64,000 nt of DNA from Pacificoceanicola sp049803835 (lineage in GTDB: Bacteria > Pseudomonadota > Alphaproteobacteria > Rhodobacterales > Rhodobacteraceae). The notes below the pieces were generated by a model. It saw only the letters and a program-made list of their open reading frames with translations. It had not been told where the DNA came from and did not search any database. The position numbers and the translations under genes are program-made. The stretch's first letter is position 1, and every line of letters starts with the position of its first letter. This document shows, one piece after another, positions 44,256-51,657 of the stretch. Location of the stretch: the NCBI RefSeq assembly GCF_049803835.1, contig NZ_JBNAGK010000016.1, forward strand, positions 75,037 to 139,036, read 5' to 3'.

Positions 44256-44311
44256 GGGTGGGTTCGAAACCCACCCTACGGCTTGTGGGTAGGGTGGGTC
44301 TGTGACCCACC
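44256..44311. repeat. Two inverted copies of a GTAGGGTGGGT palindromic repeat
   Basis: The first hairpin, GGGTGGGTT-CGA-AACCCACCC (44256-44276), is a perfect 9-base stem; the second, GGTGGGTC-TGT-GACCCACC (44293-44311), a perfect 8-base stem. Read in opposite directions, both share GTAGGGTGGGT followed by a short loop and its complement. They fill the gap between fahA and the metallo-beta-lactamase-fold gene and look like an inverted pair of an extragenic palindromic (REP-like) element. Confidence 0.8.
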
Positions 44312-44315
44312 GTCG

Positions 44316-45575
44316 TTATCGTTTGTACGGGTCCTCAAGCGCAGGCAGGACCTGCGCCGTGCAGGACCCGAAGCCGACGCGGAAACCCTCGCCGATGGCC
44401 GCGCCGCGCAGGGTGAGGGAGTCGCCGTCCTCGACGAAGTTGCGGGTCTCGCCGGTGTCCAGCGTGATCGGCTCCTTGCCGCCCCAGGTGATCTCCAGCA
44501 GGGCACCGCGCTGGTGCTTTTCGGGACCGGAGATGGTGCCGGAGCCGAGCAGGTCGCCGACGTTCATCGGGCAGCCGGAGGTGGTGTGATGGGCCAGTTG
44601 CTGGGCCGCGGAGTAGTACATTTCGCGGTAGTTCGTGCGGCTGATGACGGTTTCATCCTTGCCCTCGGGGGCGAGACCGACCTCAAGCGCGATGTCGTAG
44701 AGCATCGGGCCGGGCTCCGCGAGGTAGTCGAGCAGCGGGCGTTCCCGCTCGGGCGTGTCACAGCGAAAGGGCTCCAGCGCGGCCTTCGGGACGATCCACG
44801 GGCTGATCGTCGTCGCCGTCGCCTTGGCCTGGAACGGGCCGAGAGGCTGGTACTCCCAGGCCTGGATATCGCGGGCGGACCAGTCGTTCAGCAGCACGTA
44901 GCCGAAGATCATGTCGTCGGCTTCCTGCACCGTGACCGGGCCTTCGGACGGCTGGCCGACGATTGCCCCCATCTCCAGCTCGATGTCGAAGCGTTTGCAC
45001 GGGGCGAAGACCGGCAGATCGGCGTCCGGGGCCTTGAGCTGGCCCCAGGGGCGGCGCACGTCGGTTCCGGAGACCTGCACCGAGGAGGCGCGGCCGTTGT
45101 AGCCGATGGGGATCGACAGCCAGTTCGGGGGCAGGGCGTTTTCCGGACCGCGAAACATGGTGCCGACATTGGTGGCGTGGTGCTTGCCCGCGTAGAAATC
45201 GGTGTATTCGGCCACGGTGAAGGGCAGGCGCATCCGGGTGCCGACCTGCGGCACGAGATAGCGGGTGAGGCCCTGCGGATCGGGATAGTCCTCGGCCAGA
45301 AGTTCGGTGATGGCCGCGCGGAAGCCCGCCCAGACGTCCGGTCCCAGCGCCATGAACTCGGTCCAGTCACCGAAGAAGAAGACTTCTTCCTCCTCCGGCA
45401 CCGCCAGCACGCCGTCCGCTTCCAGTGCGGTCACGTCGAGGATCATGTCGCCGATGGCAACGCCGCAATGCTGCTCGCCGTCCTCGGCCACGAAGGCACC
45501 GTAAGGCAGGTTGTTCAGCGGGAAATCGGTGTCCGGGGTGTTGGCGCTGTCGACCCAGCTTTTCGTCAAGGGCAT
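44316..45575 (-). CDS. fahA: Fumarylacetoacetase
   Basis: A 419-residue enzyme that hydrolyses fumarylacetoacetate to fumarate and acetoacetate, the last step of homogentisate catabolism. The N-terminal domain (SWVDSANTPDTDFPLNNLPYG), YTDFYAGKHHATNVG, the metal-binding acidic ELEMGAIVG and GDLLGSGTISGPE are characteristic. It follows maiA by nine bases in the hmgA-maiA-fahA order. Confidence 0.96.
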   Translation of the reverse strand: MPLTKSWVDSANTPDTDFPLNNLPYGAFVAEDGEQHCGVAIGDMILDVTALEADGVLAVPEEEEVFFFGDWTEFMALGPDVWAGFRAAITELLAEDYPDPQGLTRYLVPQVGTRMRLPFTVAEYTDFYAGKHHATNVGTMFRGPENALPPNWLSIPIGYNGRASSVQVSGTDVRRPWGQLKAPDADLPVFAPCKRFDIELEMGAIVGQPSEGPVTVQEADDMIFGYVLLNDWSARDIQAWEYQPLGPFQAKATATTISPWIVPKAALEPFRCDTPERERPLLDYLAEPGPMLYDIALEVGLAPEGKDETVISRTNYREMYYSAAQQLAHHTTSGCPMNVGDLLGSGTISGPEKHQRGALLEITWGGKEPITLDTGETRNFVEDGDSLTLRGAAIGEGFRVGFGSCTAQVLPALEDPYKR

Positions 45576-45584
45576 GTCGACTCC

Positions 45585-46214
45585 TTATTGGGCATCGGGT
45601 TGGTTTTCGGGCAGGGCGGCCGCGATCTGCGGCAGCGCGCGGGCCGCTTCGTCTATCTCGACCAGCCGGGCGAAGGGCGCAAGGTCCAGCCCCCAGCGTC
45701 GCGCGTTGACCATCTGGCCGACAAGGCACAGGTCGGCCTGCGTGGGCGTGTCGCCAAAGCTGAACCGTCCTTCGGACAGGATCAGGCGCTGGTAGGCGGC
45801 GAACCCCTTGTCCATCCAGTGGCACATCCAGTCGACAACAGCCTGCTGGTCAAAGCCGCGCGCCTTGAGCGCCGCCCCGACCTTGAGGTTGTTGACCGGG
45901 TGGATCTCCAGCGCGATGACCTGCGCCGCCGCCCGGACCATTGCACGGTGCACCGGGTCCGCCGGCAACAGCGCCGGCTCGGGATATGTCTCCTCCAGCC
46001 AGTCGAGGATGGCCATCGACTGCGTCAGCACGGTGCCATCGTCCAGAATCAGCGTCGGCACACCCTCCACGGGGTTCAACGCGGCGTAATCCGGCGCCTT
46101 CTGCGCCCCGTCCAGCAGGTTCACCGGACGGGTCTCATAGGCGATCCCTTTCAGGTTCAGCGCCGCCCGCACCCGAAGAGAGGTGGTCGAGCGCCAGTAG
46201 CTGTAGAGGATCAT
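45585..46214 (-). CDS. maiA: Maleylacetoacetate isomerase (zeta-class GST)
   Basis: A 209-residue glutathione-S-transferase-fold enzyme that isomerises maleylacetoacetate to fumarylacetoacetate with glutathione. LYSYWRSTTSLRVRAALNLK contains the zeta-class active-site S-S/T pattern, and LNPVEGVPTL and LTQSMAILDWLEE follow. The start is four bases after the hmgA stop. Confidence 0.95.
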   Translation of the reverse strand: MILYSYWRSTTSLRVRAALNLKGIAYETRPVNLLDGAQKAPDYAALNPVEGVPTLILDDGTVLTQSMAILDWLEETYPEPALLPADPVHRAMVRAAAQVIALEIHPVNNLKVGAALKARGFDQQAVVDWMCHWMDKGFAAYQRLILSEGRFSFGDTPTQADLCLVGQMVNARRWGLDLAPFARLVEIDEAARALPQIAAALPENQPDAQ

Positions 46215-46218
46215 GGTC

Positions 46219-47583
46219 TTACTTGTGCCACGTGCCGTCGGGGGTGCCGTCGAACTTCTTCTCAAGGCTCTCCCAGCAGTCGATGTAGTTGTCCTGCAAC
46301 GGCGCTTCCTTGGCGGCGAAGGCCGTCAGGTGTTGCGGGAAGCGGGTCTCGAACATGAAGGACATGGTGTTGTCCAGCTTGTCCGGCCCGAGGTTGCGCG
46401 TCGAGGCCTTCTCGAAGGCATCCCGGTCCGGTCCGTGCGGAAGCATCATGTTGTGCAGGCTCGTCCCGCCCGGAACGAAGCCCTCGGGCTTTGCGTCGTA
46501 CTGGCCATAGATGTTGCCCATCAGCTCGGACATGATGTTCTTGTGATACCACGGCGGGCGGAAGGTGTTCTCCGCCACCAGCCAGCGCTCGCGGAACAGA
46601 ACGAAATCGATGTTCGCGGTGCCCGGCACGCCGGAGGGCGCGGTCAGAACGGTGAAGATCGACGGGTCGGGATGGTCGAAGAGGATCGCGCCGACCGGGC
46701 AATAGGTGCGCAGGTCATATTTCATCGGGGCATAGTTGCCATGCCAGGCCACGATATCGAGCGGGCTTTGCCCGATCTGCGTCTCGTGGAATGCGCCGCA
46801 CCACTTGACGGTGATCTTCGATGGCACTTCGCGGTCTTCGAAGGCCGCCACGGGTGCCTTGAAGTCGCGCGGATTGGCGAGGCAGTTGGCGCCGATGGGG
46901 CCGCGGCCCGGCATCTCGAACTTCTGGCCGTAATTCTCGCAGACGAAGCCGCGGCAGGGGCCTTCCAGCACTTCGACGCGATACACCAGCCCGCGCGGGA
47001 TGATGGCGATCTCCTTCGGCTCCACGTCGATGATGCCCAGCTCCGTGGCAAAGCGCAGCTTGCCCTGCTGCGGCACGACCAGCAGTTCGCTGTCAGCGGA
47101 GAAGAAGTATTCGTCCACCATGCTCTCGGTCACGAGGTAGATGTGAGAGGCCATGCCGACCTGCGTGTTCACATCCCCGGCGGTGGTCATGGTGCGCATG
47201 CCGGTCAGCCAGGTCAGCTTTTCCTCGCCCAGCGGCACCGGGTTCCAGCGATACTGGCCGAGCGAGATCACGTCCGGGTCGACGCAGGGTGCGGATTTCC
47301 AGTACGGCAGGTCGATCTTGGTGTAGCGCGTCGAATGCTTGACGCTCGGGCGGATGCGGTAGCACCAGGTCCGTTCCGGCGGGTTGGCGGTGAAAGCGGT
47401 GCCGGAAAGCTGCTCCGCGTAAAGTCCGTAGCTGCATTTCTGCGGCGAGTTCATCCCTTGCGGCAGTGCGCCGGGCAGGGCTTCCGTTTCGAAGTCATTG
47501 CCAAATCCCGGCATGTATCCTTCATGCGTGCCCGTTGTGCCGGTCGCCCGGATCATGCCCTGCGGCAGATCATGCGTACTCAT
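46219..47583 (-). CDS. hmgA: Homogentisate 1,2-dioxygenase
   Basis: A 454-residue iron dioxygenase that opens the homogentisate ring to maleylacetoacetate. The start (YMPGFGNDFETEALPGALP) is typical, and the iron ligands can be placed in RPPWYHKNIMSELMG (His and Glu) and LHNMMLPHGPD (His). It is first in the minus-strand operon and divergent from a MarR gene, which probably represses it in the absence of the aromatic inducer. Confidence 0.97.
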   Translation of the reverse strand: MSTHDLPQGMIRATGTTGTHEGYMPGFGNDFETEALPGALPQGMNSPQKCSYGLYAEQLSGTAFTANPPERTWCYRIRPSVKHSTRYTKIDLPYWKSAPCVDPDVISLGQYRWNPVPLGEEKLTWLTGMRTMTTAGDVNTQVGMASHIYLVTESMVDEYFFSADSELLVVPQQGKLRFATELGIIDVEPKEIAIIPRGLVYRVEVLEGPCRGFVCENYGQKFEMPGRGPIGANCLANPRDFKAPVAAFEDREVPSKITVKWCGAFHETQIGQSPLDIVAWHGNYAPMKYDLRTYCPVGAILFDHPDPSIFTVLTAPSGVPGTANIDFVLFRERWLVAENTFRPPWYHKNIMSELMGNIYGQYDAKPEGFVPGGTSLHNMMLPHGPDRDAFEKASTRNLGPDKLDNTMSFMFETRFPQHLTAFAAKEAPLQDNYIDCWESLEKKFDGTPDGTWHK

Positions 47584-47638
47584 CTTTCGGCCCTCCCTTT
47601 GAATTGATGCGGCGGATTCGCGTCTTTTCCATTTATTT

Positions 47639-47672
47639 GTTGCATCCGCAACGAAGTCAAGAAACTTGTTGC
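47639..47672. promoter_or_regulatory. Candidate MarR operator between hmgA and the regulator gene
   Basis: GTTGC-ATCC-GCAAC (47639-47652) is a perfect 5-base palindrome, and a second GTTGC half site in TTGTTGCAGATGACA occurs at 47668-47672, 29 bases from the first. Both lie in the 148-base divergent spacer, A+T-richer than its surroundings, where the hmgA and marR promoters must overlap. Confidence 0.5.
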
Positions 47673-47731
47673 AGATGACATGAATTTTGCGGAGACTCGC
47701 AAGACGTTCCGGATGCGGCGAAGGACAATGA

Positions 47732-48172
47732 ATGACACAGACAGAAGACCGTTTTGATCTGGCTGGATTTTTGCCGTATCGCCTGACGGTCGCCGCCGAG
47801 CGCCTGAGCGCCGGTATGGCGCGACGCTACCGCGAGGAGTTCGGGATCAGCGTTGCCGAGTGGCGCGTGCTGGTGCACATCTCGGATGCCGGAGCGGTCT
47901 CCATCCGCGACATCCACGAACGCGTCCATCTCGAAAAATCCAAGGCAAGCCGCGCTGCCTCCCGCCTCGAAACCGCCGGTTACGTCACCAAGCAGGTCAA
48001 TGAATCCGACCGCCGCCTCATCGTTCTGGCTTTGACGGACGAGGGCACAGCCCTGATGGAAAAGCTTTCGACCATCGCTCGGCAGTACCAGGCGCGGCTC
48101 GACAGCCTGGTCGCACCGCATCAGGACGCTTTGAACGCCGCCCTCGATACCTTCATGTCCGAGGAGCTCTGA
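47732..48172 (+). CDS. MarR-family regulator, probable control of the homogentisate operon
   Basis: A 146-residue winged-helix protein. The MarR core is visible: EFGISVAEWRVLVHISDAG, the recognition helix around IHERVHLEKSKASRAASRLE and the wing with the D-R residues (NESDRRLIVLALTDEG). Divergent from hmgA with a shared spacer, it is very likely the local repressor responding to homogentisate or a precursor. Confidence 0.88.
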   Translation: MTQTEDRFDLAGFLPYRLTVAAERLSAGMARRYREEFGISVAEWRVLVHISDAGAVSIRDIHERVHLEKSKASRAASRLETAGYVTKQVNESDRRLIVLALTDEGTALMEKLSTIARQYQARLDSLVAPHQDALNAALDTFMSEEL

Positions 48173-48300
48173 CAGGACGCCCGCAGCCGGGCGGATCCCC
48201 GTGCACCGGCCTGCAACACGGATTGTAAGGACGCGCGCTTCGAAATAAACTGTGCGCAGACGCTGGGTACACAAGCAGGCCCGGCGGTTGGGAGAGGCAC

Positions 48301-49179
48301 ATGGTCAAGCGGCAAGAGAGCCCACCGGAAGATTACGAAGCGCTGATCCGGTTGATCCATGATCGCTTCGACGGCATGAGCCGGACCTACCAGCAGATTG
48401 CCGAATACTTGACCCAGAACCCCAACGACGTGGCGGTGCAGGCGGTGAATGCCATCGGCCAGCAGTGCAACATACACCCGTCGAGTTTCGTGCGGTTCGC
48501 GCAGAGCCTCGGCTATTCCGGTTTCCGTGACCTGCAGACGCTGTTCCAGCGGCGCCTGAGCACGGCCGCGCCTGGATTCGAGGCCCGAAAGAAGGCGCTG
48601 GAAGACGAGTTGTCCCAGCATGAGGGCGGGTCCGACCTCGGCTTTCTGCGCGATCTTGTGGTGCGGGACATCGCGTCTTTGCAGGACTTGCTGGAAAAGG
48701 TGAAGGCGGCGGACATTGCCCGGGCCGCCGAGATGATCGAAGGTGCCGGGACGGTCTATCTCATCGGGCAATTGCGCTCGGAGCCGGTGGTCGTCCTGCT
48801 GCGGTATATCCTGACCATGCTGGGGCGGCCTTGCGTGCTGCTCGATTCAAGCGGCGGGTTGGCAACCCATATTGCCCGCACCATGGGCACCGGCGATCTT
48901 CTGATCGCCGTGTCGTTCCGGTTTTACGCCACCGAAGTGGTCAACATCGTCGAGGAGGCGGCCCGCAGCGAAGTTCCGATCATCGCGATTTCCGACAGCA
49001 GCCTGTCACCCTTGTCGAAGTCTGCGGCCCTGCTGTTCACCGTGCCGGAACATGACTACACCTTCTCGCGTTCCCTCGCCGCACCGATGTGTCTCGCGCA
49101 GGCTCTGATGGTGGCTGTGGCCGCCCGCGTCCAGAAGGACAGCAAGAAGCCGCGCATTCCGTTCGTCACGGCCCGCTGA
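48301..49179 (+). CDS. MurR/RpiR-family regulator with SIS domain
   Basis: A 292-residue regulator with an N-terminal HTH_6 domain (residues ~1-85; QCNIHPSSFVRFAQSLGYSG is the typical phrase) and a C-terminal SIS sugar-phosphate-binding domain (residues ~130-280). No catabolic gene adjoins it; the nearest are a MarR gene 128 bases upstream and the chemoreceptor gene 146 bases downstream. Its target is unclear. GGGAGAGGCAC precedes the ATG. Confidence 0.9.
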   Translation: MVKRQESPPEDYEALIRLIHDRFDGMSRTYQQIAEYLTQNPNDVAVQAVNAIGQQCNIHPSSFVRFAQSLGYSGFRDLQTLFQRRLSTAAPGFEARKKALEDELSQHEGGSDLGFLRDLVVRDIASLQDLLEKVKAADIARAAEMIEGAGTVYLIGQLRSEPVVVLLRYILTMLGRPCVLLDSSGGLATHIARTMGTGDLLIAVSFRFYATEVVNIVEEAARSEVPIIAISDSSLSPLSKSAALLFTVPEHDYTFSRSLAAPMCLAQALMVAVAARVQKDSKKPRIPFVTAR

Positions 49180-49325
49180 ACGGAGAGGGTTTACCCGGGA
49201 ACAGCGTGATGCTCCCGGTTCATGTCAAAGTTTAAGTATCTGAATTGTAAAAGAGAAAAATCTTGTCTTAACGGCTTGGAAAGGCATCTCCCGGAAACTT
49301 CATGTGTCTATGGAGTTGTGTTGAG

Positions 49326-50798
49326 ATGAGTCTGTCAGAGAAACTGCGCCAGTTCGATCTGGACAACGAAAACCGAAATCTGCTCGCTGCTGCCGGAGCC
49401 GTGCTGATTCCGGAACTGGACAAGGTTCTGGACGACTTCTACAGGCGTGCCAGGGCGGACGAAAAGTCGGCGGCTTTCTTTTCGTCCGAAAAGCAGATCG
49501 AATCGGCCCGCGCAGCGCAAAAGAAGCACTGGCTGAAACTGCTTGGCGGTGAATTCGACGAGGTCTACGAAGCGTCGACCGAGCGCATTGGGCGCACGCA
49601 CGCACGTATCAACCTGCCGCTCGATGTCTACATGTCTGCCTATTCCTGCGCGTCAGCGCAATTGCTCCAGATCCTGACCCGAAAGCTTGGTCGCAAGTGG
49701 TTTGGCCGCGGACGGAATCTGGCCGACATGATTGCCGTTGTCAGCCGGGCTTTTGCACTCGATGTCGAGCGTGTCACGACGGTGACCTTCGCGGTCTGGG
49801 GAGAAGAGCAAACCAAGGCGTTCGAGCATATCAACATCGCGATCGAGGCGATGGCCAACGGGGATCTGACCCATGCGATCCCGTCTCCGCAGGAAAGCGA
49901 TTATCCGGCCTCCTACGATGCCGTTCGCAGGCGTATGAACGGCGCGTTCGAAAACCTCGGCGGCATGTTCGCCGACATCAACCTGTCAATGCTGACCCTC
50001 GTTGAACTCGTGGAAGAGGTGGACAATTCCGCGAGAGAGCTTTCGCATCGCACATCCAACCAGGCCGCCTCGCTCGAAGAGACCGCCGCGGCGATGGAAG
50101 AGTTGACCAACAGCGTGGCCGAGGCCTCGCGGAGCACAACCGACGCTGCCAAGGTCGCCGAAGCGTCGCGCTACGATGTTGACCGCAGTTCCGAAGTCGT
50201 CCAAAACGCGGCCATGGCGATGGGACGGATCAAGAAATCCGCCGAGAAGATCTCGCAAATCACGACGTTGATTGATGACATCGCTTTTCAAACGAACCTG
50301 CTGGCCCTCAACGCAGGCGTGGAAGCGGCCCGGGCCGGACAGGCGGGTCTCGGTTTTGCCGTCGTTGCCGGTGAGGTCCGCACCCTTGCCTCACATTCTT
50401 CGTCGGCAGCAAAGGACATCCGGGATCTGATTTCCGCTAGTGTCGCCGAAATCAGCGAGGGTGCGGAACTGGTCGAGACCGCGCGGTCGAACCTGGAACT
50501 CCTGACGGAGAGTTTCCAGAAGGTCTCCGATCTGTCAAAGCAGATTTCCTCTGCCGGAGAGGAGCAGACCAAAGGGCTGTCGGAAGTCAATATCAGCGTT
50601 TCGCAAATGGACACGATCACCCAGAAAAACGCGGCCATGGTGGAGGCAACAACCAACTCCATGTCGGAAATCAAGCAGAGTGCGGTCGAGATCATGCGTT
50701 TGCTGCGCGTGCTGAAAATGAACGACCGCCGTGAGTTCGATCGCCGTACAGGCTTGCCCACAAAAACCGGACCGGCCAATGCGAGCGCGGCCGCTTGA
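49326..50798 (+). CDS. Globin-coupled chemoreceptor (HemAT-like aerotaxis protein)
   Basis: A 490-residue soluble chemoreceptor with no membrane helix. Residues ~1-170 form a sensor globin with the proximal His at position 92 in ERIGRTHARINLPLDVYMSA, the conserved globin-coupled sensor phrase. The C-terminal half is a methyl-accepting domain whose signalling tip reads NLLALNAGVEAARAGQAG. It senses O2 (or another haem ligand) and signals to CheA. It stands alone, with no che genes in view, so it relies on a chemotaxis system encoded elsewhere. Confidence 0.92.
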   Translation: MSLSEKLRQFDLDNENRNLLAAAGAVLIPELDKVLDDFYRRARADEKSAAFFSSEKQIESARAAQKKHWLKLLGGEFDEVYEASTERIGRTHARINLPLDVYMSAYSCASAQLLQILTRKLGRKWFGRGRNLADMIAVVSRAFALDVERVTTVTFAVWGEEQTKAFEHINIAIEAMANGDLTHAIPSPQESDYPASYDAVRRRMNGAFENLGGMFADINLSMLTLVELVEEVDNSARELSHRTSNQAASLEETAAAMEELTNSVAEASRSTTDAAKVAEASRYDVDRSSEVVQNAAMAMGRIKKSAEKISQITTLIDDIAFQTNLLALNAGVEAARAGQAGLGFAVVAGEVRTLASHSSSAAKDIRDLISASVAEISEGAELVETARSNLELLTESFQKVSDLSKQISSAGEEQTKGLSEVNISVSQMDTITQKNAAMVEATTNSMSEIKQSAVEIMRLLRVLKMNDRREFDRRTGLPTKTGPANASAAA

Positions 50799-51107
50799 TC
50801 GGATCAGCAGAAAGGGCACGGAACCAGTAGACCGGCTTTGCCAGAGTGCGTGGTTCACTGGCCCGTCGCGTCCCACCATCAAGCTGCATCTGCCCTTTCC
50901 ACAGCCGGGCATGATCCCTCTTTGGCGCCCGTCATGACGGCCTGTCAGACTGGCAACGGTGCGGCGACGCCAAGGGTCTCGCACCCCTCGGGGCAGCGCG
51001 TTCCAGATATATCTCGATCTCACTATACATTTATCATTGCGAATATTTTAGGGCGCCCATTATAGTCTGACATCAAGGACTGCGACAATTTGTCTGGGGT
51101 GCGTGTG
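50799..51107. other. 309-base spacer with a probable promoter
   Basis: No gene seen. TTGCGA (51037-51042) and TATAGT (51061-51066) are separated by 18 bases in an A+T-rich patch and form a plausible sigma-70-type promoter for the periplasmic protein/kinase pair. The left two thirds are G+C-rich and featureless. Confidence 0.45.
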
Positions 51108-51653
51108 ATGAAAAGGTCAGGCAAAACTTGGGGTTGCGCGGCGACAAAGAGATGTCTTGGGATCTTGCTCGGTCTGCTGTTGGGGCTGGGCGCTTCTCAC
51201 GGCCAGGCGGCGGATCTGATGCCCCCCGGAGGCCCCGTTTTGCTGACCATTTCGGGGCAGATCGGACACACCAATGCCGACGATGCCGCGCAGTTCGACT
51301 ACGACATGCTTGCGGCGCTGCCGGTGACGTTGTTCACGACGTCGACGCCATGGACCGACGGGCCGACGGAGTTTGCAGGGGTGGCTCTGGCCGATCTTCT
51401 CGACGCCGTCGCGGCGCAGGGAAACGTGCTCCATTCGGAGGCCGATAACGGTTATATCGTCGACATTCCGGTGTCTGACGCCACGGAGACCCACCCGGTA
51501 CTCGCCTACATGCGTGACGGAAAGCGGATGAGCGTACGGGACAAGGGACCGCTCTGGATCATCTATCCCTTCGACGATCTTCCCCGGGGCCAGGAGTTGT
51601 ATTTCAACCGCTCGATCTGGCAGTTGCGGACAATCGAAGTCCGCACGGAATGA
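51108..51653 (+). CDS. Periplasmic SUOX-fold (molybdopterin-binding-like) protein without cysteine ligand
   Basis: A 181-residue secreted protein with a signal peptide (residues ~1-40, ending near GQA). The mature part matches the oxidoreductase molybdopterin-binding fold in shape (TSTPWTDGPTEFAGVALADL, then GPLWIIYPFDDLP). The sulphite-oxidase family holds molybdenum with a cysteine, but the mature protein has no cysteine at all. It is therefore probably a ligand-binding sensor domain. It ends four bases before the kinase gene, so the two are coupled and it likely informs the kinase. ATG 51108 is chosen; a TTG 18 bases upstream is possible. Confidence 0.75.
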   Translation: MKRSGKTWGCAATKRCLGILLGLLLGLGASHGQAADLMPPGGPVLLTISGQIGHTNADDAAQFDYDMLAALPVTLFTTSTPWTDGPTEFAGVALADLLDAVAAQGNVLHSEADNGYIVDIPVSDATETHPVLAYMRDGKRMSVRDKGPLWIIYPFDDLPRGQELYFNRSIWQLRTIEVRTE

Positions 51654-51657
51654 CGCC

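Noticed and set aside
44256..44311. tRNA-like T-arm (GGGTTCGAAACCC)
   Set aside because: No acceptor, D or anticodon arms around it; the sequence is better explained as an inverted pair of palindromic repeats.
49200..49240. Terminator hairpin after the RpiR gene (ACCCGGGA...TCCCGGTT)
   Set aside because: The stem has a mismatch, a 12-base loop and no T run; too weak to list as a feature.
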